Shown here in pieces: positions 35,701 to 46,000 of a DNA stretch of 64,000 bases. A program made the position numbers and the translations under genes. This DNA comes from Echinococcus granulosus. Its lineage: Eukaryota; Platyhelminthes; Cestoda; Cyclophyllidea; Taeniidae. The notes under the pieces are model-generated. The model worked only from the letters and a program-made list of their open reading frames with translations, searched no databases and was not told the origin of the DNA. Location of the stretch: contig NW_020170463.1 of the NCBI RefSeq assembly GCF_000524195.1, positions 174,719 through 238,718 of the forward strand. The letters run 5' to 3'. The first letter of the stretch is position 1; each line of letters begins with the position of its first letter.

Positions 35701-36150
35701 TGAGCTAGCCTCGATAACCACAGACCTATTCCCCCTCTACTCAGGAGGTCTCAGTGACGTTATTCCTGCTTTTGCGCCCCTCTTACCCATCATCTACGCC
35801 GTTCGTGGGGATGTCATGTCCTGGTATGTGATGTCTTGTCCAAATTAAAACGTTTTTTTACGTGCGTCTTTTCTCAAGTTTTGGCCAATCTTGGTGCGAG
35901 TGCCTGGTCAAACTTGAACCCGACATCTGGCTGCACCTTCGGCGCCTCAATAAACGTGAAATTTTCCTCACTTTTTTCGGAAAAAAAGTCGACATCTCCA
36001 AAGTGATAAGTGAGTCGCTTTTTTCACCAACCCGCGCTAGCCTTATTTCCGTACAAAAGGATGCCATCTTTCTCTTCGCTCCTTTCCTTTTCAGGCGAAT
36101 CGAAGCGATTTTGGGTGGAAAAATTGAGCGATCTTTTCCAAGTTAATTGA
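32796..36150 (+). CDS. CCZ1: Vacuolar fusion protein CCZ1 homologue (5' end not found)
   Basis: CCZ1 pairs with MON1 as the guanine nucleotide exchange factor that activates Rab7 on late endosomes. Exons are 32796-32909, 32957-33037, 33206-33384, 33965-34084, 34114-34319, 34426-34528, 35587-35823, 35879-36009 and 36095-36150 (TGA), encoding 408 aa with all phases consistent; the human protein is 482 aa, so roughly 75-100 N-terminal residues are missing. Family landmarks: LLHGPILIG before the first linker, TSAVLLYDAHLAW, LYRFLTGP (human YGRFLTGP), VNVVVYRALRLTFCLFVD, and the end DIWLHLRRLNKREIFLTFFG followed by VISESKRFWVEKLSDLF. The intron at 34085-34113 is only 29 nt, and skipping its removal gives an immediate stop. 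The first exon listed (SVSVIDPSALSHVCKFCERI) is supported by phase but less clearly by similarity. The missing start may lie near the 31.4 kb gap. Confidence 0.87.
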
Positions 36151-36907
36151 TGCATCAAGACGTCCCTACTACCTTTGTAAATAACCCCCTTGCCTCCAAG
36201 ATTTCAGTAATTTAGACCTCCAACCTACTTTGTTGTCAGTTGATGAATTATGTTTTTCTTTTCCCATGGGTGAATATATGCATATTTTGATGAAAAGGTA
36301 GACGATCTCATTTGGCTTTAACACAGCTAACGCTATTACCACTGCACTGTCGTTGTGTTCGCTTGTCTAACCGTTGTGGCTTAATCTACTCCATTCACTT
36401 TTTTACGCATCGAAGCATACTACTTATATCCGTACTGGAAGTAGTAGCGTAAGCTGAGCAAAATTGTCCATCTTGACGTTGCATTCATAGGCGATTGAGG
36501 TGTATTTACAGTGAAGGTGATCTCTGGAATTAATTTTTGTTTAATTAGGTAAAGGTGGTCAAGTTTTAGGGTGCGGAAATAAGTAGCATGTAAGGCCAGC
36601 CTCCCATTTCCTCGTCCATAAATAATTTTCACTACAGCTCACGAAGCGTACTGGAGTGGAATATTCAAAACAAACTATTGGGTTGAAGTGAAATAGGTGT
36701 TGGTCACAAAAGCACTGAGCATTTGAGCTGTTTGGTTTACAGAGTTCACAATACGAGTAGGTCGAGAAAGAAGTAGTATCCGATGCTTGTTTCAAGCTTT
36801 CGTCCACTAACTTTGCTTCCTCCATATTCAACTGAGGGATTGCACTGCACTGTTTTGGTGCAAAAGCCAGTAACTTACGTTAACCGCTTTATCAACTGGT
36901 AGATGTG
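36151..36907. promoter_or_regulatory. CCZ1-SPRYD7 spacer
   Basis: This 757-bp spacer between two genes on the same strand must contain the CCZ1 3' UTR and the SPRYD7 promoter and 5' UTR. No motif is certain. The minus-strand frames here have no protein character. Confidence 0.4.
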
Positions 36908-38477
36908 ATGGCGTTCATCTATCGACGCATCATTCGTTGTTGCATTCGCCCGCGAGGCCGTGATTCGATCCACTGGGATCGGGTAGGTCTCTACAGCGAC
37001 GAAGAGGACGAACGGGAGACGGCGGTTCTGATGCCCCTATACACCTTCGCGCAGCCACAGCCGCAGACCGCGGTGAAACTGGATCTCGCCTCTGCCGGCC
37101 AATTTGCGGTAATTGTGAAGAACAATACGCGTCTATGCGGCAGTGGAGCAGCTCGCGCCTCTGCTCCGATTGTGCAGGACAAGGCCTACTTCGAGGTGAA
37201 GTTGCAGTCAGGAGGCCTGTGGGCTATCGGTCTGTGTCATTCTAAGGTGGGCCTGCATGTATCACCGCTTCATTAGCTCTATTTATTCGTTAGAAAGGCA
37301 TCCTTTTTAAGGCCCTGATTTCTCGGAGGACTTGAACTAACGTAGCACTTTTGTTCCATAACTTTTGTCATGTTTCGCTTTAATAATTTAAGTAGTATGT
37401 TGCGCGCCTATAAAGGTGATAAATGGTATTCATAGCGATGACTGAATTTGGAAGTTGGAGCGATAAACAGCATAAATTTCTCATTCAATTTTCAGTACAG
37501 CCCGCTGTAATTATGTGTGGAAGCAGAGCAAAGTAATGCCATAACTTCTGCCACGGTTTGCTTTACTAATTTAAGTAGTACGTTGCATGCCCATAAAAGT
37601 GACAATTGATAGTCATAACGTCGAACAAATTTGAAAGTTGGAGTTATAGGTAACATGAAATGTTCATCCACTTTTCGGCATAGCCCGTTATTATTATGAC
37701 TTGATGTGTGGAAGCAGGACATGCCAATCTTCGGGAATGGTAACTCACCAGGCCTTCCCCCATCCCGTTCGGGCGGACCGTCTGCTCCCATTTGGAAGTG
37801 CAGTTTTTCTGTCATCGACTACCAAATCATTTAGTGATTTACGTGTGAAAATCAGCTTTTAGTAGTGCCTAATATGAGTAATGAAGCAATGGGAGGAGAA
37901 GGTCGTAGAAATTACCAGCCAACTTGGTGCTACGCGCCAACCCCTACTGGGCGACGAGAAATCTTAAATCCCATAAACTTGTTTGGTATCAAAAGGCGTC
38001 ATTTTTAGACTGCTAACCGACCGTTTGACTGACTCCTGAAGAGTACATCGTTGTTTAACCACTTTCCTTCATTTTTATTCAAACGAAACACCCATTCAGG
38101 CCAATCTAAACGTGGCTGATGACATGCGGAGGCAGAACACGGCATGGGTCCTATTCCACGACGGTGTCATCTACCACGACTCCGTCCCTCTGATGGAGCT
38201 GGAGTCACGTAAGGGCACCTCACCAGCATTAGAAGAAGGTGACATTCTGGGTGTCTTCTATGATCACACTGAACTCCGATTCGCCATTAACGGGGTGCCG
38301 CAGTACTTTCGTGACCACGGGCGTCGATGCACCGGGGTGACGGGCATTCGGGGCGCTGTCTATCCCCTACTGGCTGCTGATGAAGGCGCCGTTCTGGACG
38401 TTCGCTTCACCTGCTTCCAATATCCACCCAGGGAGGGTGGATACACAGAAATTCGGTTAGAACAGAACATTCTGTGA
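36908..38477 (+). CDS. SPRYD7: SPRY domain-containing protein 7
   Basis: SPRYD7 is a small conserved protein that is essentially one SPRY (B30.2-like) beta-sandwich; its partners are poorly known. Exons are 36908-37246 and 38100-38477 (TGA), 238 aa against 196 in human. Family landmarks: QFAVIVKNNTRLCGSGAARA then SAPIVQDKAYFEVKLQSGGL and WAIGLCHSK in exon 1; ALEEGDILGVFYDHTELRFA, GIRGAVYPLLAADEGAVLD and the end IRLEQNIL in exon 2 (human ends ILFEQQIF). The Cys-rich start MAFIYRRIIRCCIRP also matches the family style. The extra length lies mainly between residues 17 and 55, where an acidic insert (YSDEEDERE) precedes the SPRY fold, with further residues near the start of exon 2. Codons are more GC-rich than the flanking DNA. 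The 853-nt intron carries an internal duplication. The ATG at 36908 is preferred over a GTG at 36905. Confidence 0.92.
37357..37720 (+). repeat. Two-copy tandem duplication in SPRYD7 intron
   Basis: Two adjacent units of about 183-190 bp lie head to tail inside the intron, starting at 37357 and 37540. Shared words in order include CATAACTT, TAATTTAAGTAGTA with GTTGC, TGGAAGTTGGAG against TGAAAGTTGGAG, AGCCCG and TGTGTGGAAGCAG. Divergence is perhaps 20-25 percent, so the duplication is not recent. Confidence 0.75.
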
Positions 38478-38508
38478 AACCCCCGTCCTCCTACCTCCTC
38501 CTTTCTAT
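38478..38508. other. SPRYD7 3' flank
   Basis: A short CT-rich sequence follows the SPRYD7 stop, presumably the start of its 3' UTR. An unassigned minus-strand frame begins to overlap here. Confidence 0.4.
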
Positions 38509-38796
38509 CTATCTCCCAATCAGCGACGCTTTTCTTACTTTCTTGTTGTGGTACCTCGCTGAAGGCTGACCATTGATCATTCCAGCTAGATACAGCAGAT
38601 CTCCATTTGGAAGTAATTGGTTATTTCGACGATGGAAATTGTATGCTTGAGGGTTCAACCACTCTCTCCGAAATGCGTTAGGCTTCAGATTTCTAGAATT
38701 TCTTGCATCGCCTCTGGGAATAGCTAAGATATGTCTGTCGAAATCGTAATAAGAATTATCAGAATATGAATCCTTGAATACGAATGTTCCCTTCAC
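38509..38796 (-). other. Unidentified minus-strand ORF
   Basis: A 96-codon frame on the minus strand lies opposite the presumed SPRYD7 3' UTR and is bounded upstream by TGA. It reads VFKDSYSDNSYYDFDRHI, later FRREWLNPQAYNFHRRNNQL and LLPNGDLLYLAGMINGQPS, with a basic end and a TAG stop. Composition and codons (AAT, TCT, AGA) look coding and resemble the unidentified segment at 32087-32490. The first codon in the open frame is GTG, so this is an exon, a fragment or chance. The family is not recognised. Confidence 0.3.
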
Positions 38797-40040
38797 GGAT
38801 CAGTATGAGTAAGCTGGGATGGTTGGAGTACCTATGTCTGGGACTGCTGGCTGACCGTCGTGACGACGGATCACTCCCATTTCCAGCTCCTTGCAACGTG
38901 TGCTATTGGCCAACTAGGAGAAGTGCAAGGGGTTCAAGGTATTCCAGAATGCTTGACAACTGCACACGATGAAGGAGACTTCTGAAGAATTGAAACGGGA
39001 GCGTTCTTTGGGGGGGGGGGGGGTGGACGACACTTCTAGTAGAAGTCCATGGGACCACACAAAGGTGACGCATTCACTACCTGCCGACTTAACCGTCTGG
39101 GGACAGATTGAATGCAAGGCGTCGAGACGGGCACTTGATCCATACTTCGCGAACCTTCAGTAGCCAACAAAGGCATCGAGCTAGCATTTCTAGTCTTTCC
39201 TGGATCCGTTGTAGGGCATCCGAGTATGAAGGAAGACTCTGGCAGCGGACACGTCAATGCCACTCATTAGGATATGGGAGTTATAGTGAAGGGCCCGCAT
39301 AGCTAGGTGTAAGACCATATACTTGCGTATCCACCTCGCTCTGGAAGCATCCAAGACTCCCTCGAAGGTGTCACCTAATCTCATGTAAGGACAGAAGCAG
39401 CTTCCTTCCAACTGTACTGCTGCATTGTGTCTTCGACTTTGTTGGTATTCCAGTTGTGTGAACCTTTCCTTGACCAAATGAAAGTCCTTCACATCTCTAA
39501 ATAAACACCAGATCGTCCCTCTGTCTCCTTTCTAGTAATGTACTAAAGAATCCACGGAAAAACTAGTGAGATACAACTCGCGCTTGTAAAACTCCTACTA
39601 CTTGATCAAGAAAACATTCAAACCGCTCCTTTGAGCTTGCATTCACGAACCCACTTTGCGAGCTTTCTCGCTGATGAGAGTTTCCTGGAAGGATACCGGA
39701 ATGTGTGGCCATAAAGAAGACTTTGGCCTCAGGCATTGCATGCTACCATTACCTTTCACTTGCCAGAAATATATCAAATCTCAATTTACTAAAATTACAC
39801 AAATTCAGGGCAAAAATTCATTAGTCCATCAAAATGGACCTCCCAAAAAAAAATGAAAAGCACAAAAAAATGACATTAAGAGTTGTACCGAGCCTCACAC
39901 GGGCTGGGCTCAGTAAATTAACATATTTGACCATTGGAGGGAAGAAAGTGATGCAAACTGAGTATGTGATGGAGAACCGAGTTTATGTGAATGCAGACGG
40001 AAGGAGGGGCGGAGAGAAAGAACTCAGGAGAGAGAGAGCC
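38797..40040. other. Convergent interval SPRYD7 / HGS
   Basis: Interval between the ends of two convergent genes. A 14-base G run lies at 39010-39023. Minus-strand sequence at about 39190-39490 keeps a long open frame with basic segments (RWIRKYMVLHLAMRALHYN) that could be an old retrotransposon fragment, but no catalytic motif is visible. The rest has no recognisable content. Confidence 0.4.
39010..39023 (+). repeat. Poly(G) run
   Basis: Fourteen consecutive G residues, rare in this AT-rich sequence. Its true length is likely uncertain because such runs are error-prone in sequencing. Confidence 0.9.
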
Positions 40041-43000
40041 TCACTCAAGACAGATGAGTTGCGGTGTAGGCGGTTTTAACCGGGTGTTTTCTCCCTCCGC
40101 CGCGCGCGAAGAGGAGCCCAACTCATCGGAAGGCGGAGCGGGCATCTGATCAATCAGAGTGGAGGGCACCGGAGGACCGCCAGGTTGAACGTACTCGACC
40201 GGAGGTTGTAGTGGCGCAGGCAGCGACTGGATCATGTCTGCATAGGAGTGAAATACGCATGTGTGTCAGGTAAGGGATGAGGATTATGGCAAAGAGGAAT
40301 TGGAGCAATGCTGACGAGACAGGATGAGCACAGAACCACAAAACTATGCAGGCAAAAGAACCCAACATAGGCGGCATCACCAGAATTAAACAGTTGAATT
40401 TAAACCGTTTTAATATGGTACTTTATTCTCCAAATGCTACACAACAACAATAGGCCTCAGCACGTCTGTCTACGCTTTATATTACATGCATACAAACAAT
40501 CGTATTCACTTCATGGGGTGCAAAAAATATTGCGGCGGGTCACACCAAAAACAGAGCGAATTAGGACCTACTATTAAGAAATGAAAAAGAAACTCACTTT
40601 GCACGTCAAAGGTGCCACCTGGTTTCTGTTCAATCCGAGGCGGCTGGTCATCCCTTCCGTTGGTGGCCACAACAGCGGCAGCAACATTGGGGGTTGGATT
40701 TTCAATTTCTACCGAAGGCTGCGGCTGTTGTTGAAGCGATGGATCGTAGGGTGCCTGAGGTTGTTGTGGTTGGGCGTAATACTCGGTGCCTTGAGGATAC
40801 CCCATGGCAGAAGCACCGTATGCCATCATAGGGGGCATGGAAGGTATTGTGTTATACACTGTGGGTTGTGCATACCCATACTGACCGTATTGCTGCTGGA
40901 AGGCCATTGACTGTTCCATTAACTGTCGGCTTTGGGCCTCCATGGCATCCTTCAGAGAAGAATTAGGGAATGGTTGCATTAATGCCATCATTTATAGAAA
41001 TTTGACAATTCTTTTGCCTGCGTGGTCGTCACCAATGCTGCTAGTATCCCAGACGCATTGCAAAGATTTCAACAATAAGTTGGACGCTGCAATGTTGACG
41101 GCTTCGGGGTCACCCAGTAAGAATACCAAGGCGCTATAGGAGGAGGGAATTTACTGTGGACCGAGCAAAGCCGTATTAAAATCTGACAACCATTCAAACC
41201 TCGGGTTCAGCATGGTAGCCAGTTACGGAAACACCTACCAGCCTTGCTGGTGTGCTTTATGACGTCTTCAGAGGAATTGCCGAGAGCATACAGCTACGGA
41301 TCGACGAAAAACGCAGCGCAGAGTGTAGAAATCAACAATCCCAACTAAATTGCTAAGTTTAAGTAAAAAATGTCAACACAGAAATAGTCTCCTCAAGTCG
41401 CTTTCACCGTCAACTGTTCCCTGTGGACTTTATCCATTAAAACGGCAGCATGTAATTATTTATGCAAAGGCTAATTCATATTTCAACAGGTCAAAAGAAG
41501 CTTCAACTACAGTTGCTACAGCAAACAAACATCAGCACAGTGTTCATTTGAAAAATTTAAGTGCTGCATTTAAGAAAATTAAAAGTCTTACCCTTTTCTG
41601 TTGCCGCAAAACCTCCACCTTCTGCATCATCAGAATTTGACGCTGACGATGGGCCTCCTCCTCCTCACGTCGCCTCTGTTCCGCGTAGTCCCTACGAAGA
41701 TCGTCCAAGGCCTCGCGTGCCTCGCGTATCTGTGCTGTTTGATCCTGGAGTTTCTCCAGAGAGGCTAAGATAAGAAAAAGTTGACAAATCACACGAATGC
41801 ACCACCCACGCTAAAACGATAGACGATCGAGTGAATGTGGGAGTTTTAATTTTATCCGTGTATAACTAGGTTCTATTGTGACAGCACCACAGATACTAGT
41901 AAGTGACGAGTGTGTCGCACTACACACTGCTGGTAGACGCATATATCATCGCCTGGTCCGCTCTAGACGCCATCAGTCAAGTTGGGAAGCGGTAGTGACA
42001 GTACCCACAGGAACAGGGTGTAGTGATAATTGAAGCCGTAGGACCCAAACTCGTGAATATCTACTCGGATCTTCAGGAGATATCAAGTACACCACGACAG
42101 TGCCATAAGCACGACTGTATGTGAGAGACAATTGGGGTCGTGAGCAGTCATTTGTGTGAACATTCAGCCTACGCTTAAAGCGCCTGATCCTAAACAACCG
42201 ATTGACGTATGACCTGCCTTGAAATTGCACGGGAGACAAATATTCTTTCCTTAGGAACGATGAACACAATGCAATCAATCAAAAATATTCATGATTTCGA
42301 AGGGTTAAGGCACACTGAGTGCCAAAATTTTATCATTACACTTAACAAAACTGTTATATCATTACGATCGGTATTCAAGCCTAACAACAAAGGAGGGCAG
42401 GCATACCAAGTCACCACCACCACCACTGGTGAGGAATTGAAGCGGCTTATTACAATATTTTCCAACTCTAGCGACAGAGCTCCCTATGCCAGGACTGAAA
42501 AAAGTGTATGAATGTAGTTGAAGACTACAGATATTTGTTATTTACTTGCTTGAAGTGAACGCCCCTCGCACAAGTAGACTAAACAACTTCTAATGAAGGA
42601 AGGTAAACAGAAACGAATTCGCCGAAAGACTAACTCACTGCGTCTCACTTCCAAGTCATTGGAGTACTGCATCAACTGCAAATTCATTTGATGCAGAGTC
42701 TTGAAGAGCGTCTGAAGAGTGGAATCAGTGGCCACCTGTCGGCCGCGTTGGCTGCAGACTCGCATACGGTTGCTAAAGACGTCTAGACTCTTGCGAAGAG
42801 CAGTAAGGAATTCCTCCTGTTTGGCCGTGGTAAGCGGAGGCACATCGGGCAGTGCGCTGCCTTCTGGTGGTATCTCAACAGAGACGAGAGCCCTCTCTAG
42901 CTCCTGTAGCCTCTCATTCTGCAGTATAAATTAAAATTCAGGTTTATAATTCATTTACTTACCCTCCTACAGTACAAACAGTTAAAATTCCTCATTATAA

Positions 43001-46000
43001 AGTGGCGAATGGAGTTAATCAGATCCTGAAAAGAACATGACATCTATTGAAAGTTTTGTTGCACTTGAGGCACTTGGAGCAGATGCGTGTGAGTCCGTGT
43101 GTAGAAAACGTTCTGCAAACTTTTGCCAATTTCGTTTAGTTATGCGTTTTAAGCACTGCTTCATTCATTTGCCGAAAAAAATGCGCTAAAAAATTATTTT
43201 AAAAGGCATTGGTCGATGCTCTATTTTAAACAACACCACACCAAATTAGCCAAATCGCAGGTTGGAAAGTGAGTAGAATCAACTTATTGTAGCAATTTCG
43301 GTGGCAGAACTGGGGAGGGGATAGTTTAGGCCAATGAGAAGAATTATGTTAACAGGAAGGAGAAAAAAGCAATTAGAAAAAGTAAACTTTACCGAGGGAT
43401 CAGTCACACTGGGAACATATTCCGGATTGAGAGGAGGCGGCAAGACGGGCGCCGAGGGGATAAAATTGCCGGCAAAGGAGTCGCTATCTGTAGCAGCAGC
43501 GCGACCACTCCAGTAGTTGCGATTCAAGTAGCGGGCCAACTCGGGGTCCACCTCAGTAGCTAAATCACTAGCTGCATCCGATGGTGGTGGTATTGAAGCC
43601 GCTGGGGGCACAGTGGCGGACGATGACGTCGGCAATTTCGTTTGCTGTTGCGAAGCTGATGGTGTCTAAAAACCAACAAAGGAAAGGACAATCGTGAATG
43701 ACAGCAATGCCACAGTTACCAAGCCGTAGGCTAGCAGGAAATCGAGCTGTCCTACAAACAAGTCGAAAGAGTGCTCGACACCGCAGACAGAAATATGATA
43801 ATTGTAATTACGAGCCTAAACTTCTGAGACTATAAATAAAAAAAAAAAACGAATTTTGAAAAGAAACTGCACATATTTTAAAAACAGTTCCCTTCCACAT
43901 TCGCATGCATCCAAAAAGCTTCGATATCATTCGAAGCGGGAAGCTGCCTTAGGCTAGCTTTTCGAAATCTCTAAGGCTTGTGATGGATGGCGTTTGGTTC
44001 ATAGCTCCCAGAAAAAAAGAACGGACTTAAAGTTAGACCAGCTGATATTGAAGTAGTCCTTAATGTTTGCACGCGGCTTTACAAGCTCTGCTCGAATACG
44101 AAATAACAAGTTCTTGTGAAATGGACTGGAAATTTCCAAATAGGAGTCAACAGAATAAATTGCTTCATAAAGGTTCTCTCTAATCTCCGCTACTGATTAG
44201 ACTCAAAGCAATAGTTTTCGACGGAAATTAAATAAAACTGCAATAGACTAACCAGCACCAACATTATAATCAGCTAAGGCAGTAAAACTACCGAGAATTA
44301 TTAAGCGCCCGAAACACCTGAAAGATTAAAGCAAAGATATAGACCGCAGAATCCACGGTATGTGACAAATTTACGTTGGGATAGAAAGGTTGGTTGAAAG
44401 TGTGCTTCAAATTACATCATTACCATCCGACTGTGCGTAGTCCTACGTGGGTGTATTGCTGTTATGTTGGGTTGGGCTGGACTCAGGTCACGAGTGCATA
44501 TGACATTAGGCAAAGGATGACTGTGCAAAGCCCAAACTCCAATAGAGAAAACTTTATTCCCCTCTCCCAAAATATTTAAGGTGGTTCTATGCACCACTAA
44601 TATAGAAGATCTTAGTTTATAAAAAAGGTGTGAATTACACTCCGGAGTAGACATGTTTGGGGATGCGAGGAGAGGGCGTGTAGCATGCGGAGGAAGTAAT
44701 ACCCAACGCACGACATTCAGACTTGTCAAATGCCAAAAAACGACAGAAGCAGTCATTTTTACTAGTAAGTGTAAATTAGTTAGGCGCTTGAATGTAAATG
44801 AAGCCGAAGTAGTTTAGAATAGCGCTTTTGTCGTGCTGATGCCTCAAAGAGTTCCTTTTTAATTCCTCAGAAGAGAGATGTTGTTAGTGGTTATTGCATG
44901 CCGCAGTCATTCACAGGTACTTTTGTAATCACGAGGTGTTATTAAATCCAACGCCCTACCTGAGCTCAAGGGTGAAAATCACACATGGGACTCATGAATG
45001 CATTTTGAAATAACGCAACATTCCTGTAACAAAAGACGATCACATCTACCATAACACTGCGTGGGGTGTGGAGTGGTGTGATGCAAACGATTGCAAGTCT
45101 TCAAAAACGCAAAGTATTTTAGTAAATCAGTAAAGAGTAATGAGAGGGGAAGCTTTGGGTACCTGATGTTGTTGCTGCAGCGGCTGCATTTTCTTGGATT
45201 CCGCCTCACTGGCACTAAGGGCGAGAGCCAGTTGAAGCTCCTCCTCCTCTTGCAAGCGCAGCTGCTTCTCCTTTGCCTCCTTCGCCGCTTGCTCCTTTTG
45301 CTTTTGAAGCCTTTGCTGATGTTGATGTTCCTGTTCTTGTTGGTGCTGCTAAAAAAACCAACCGAAGCGTAAGCATCCCACATAAAAAGGGGAAATGATT
45401 GGGATTATCAAAGCAGAGAACTGGATGGAGGTGCTCTCTAGCGAATTAGTGTGTTTGTTGGTATAAGTGAATGGGAGGGTTTTTTCACCTTTTGAGGTAT
45501 TTCAAGAGGTGCAAATTTCGAGTTTAACGCCACTTAATATATCCATCTCGATCTGGAGTAATCCAAGGCAAGGTGAAACCCAAATACTAATGAAATTAGT
45601 ATCAAATAAAACTGTTGAAAGTTTATACCCTCAAAAAAAGCATCATCAAATGCTCAGGTTGACATGCGCATATCTAATACAGAAGTCGCTAAAACCAGTG
45701 TGGAAATATGCCTAACCGAATGCGCCGTAAAATTAGTAGACCAGTAGTAGAGTAACTTTTGAGTAAAAATAAGCGTTGGGTTAGGGCGGAAAAAATGAAT
45801 AGCAAATTTATGGCATGACATGACGACATAGAAAAGAATGAAGAAGTAATCTGCCTTCCGCAATGGAGGACGAGAGCAACCAGGAAGCGTTTTTTTATTG
45901 TAAACCGTAATGCGTAAGAGATTTTGCCGACTTTACCGTATGCCTACTCGTTTTCTGAAAGAAGTTAATATTTAGGTTGAAATACGGTACTAATAGCGTA

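Noticed and set aside
39190..39492. Possible retrotransposon protein fragment on the minus strand
   Set aside because: No reverse-transcriptase or endonuclease motif is visible, so it is only mentioned in the interval description.
40950..40991. Start at the tandem ATGs (MMALMQPF) for the HGS tail exon
   Set aside because: The preceding in-frame codon is TAA, while a good pyrimidine tract and AG end at 40950, in phase with the upstream exon. The tail is an internal exon, not a separate gene.
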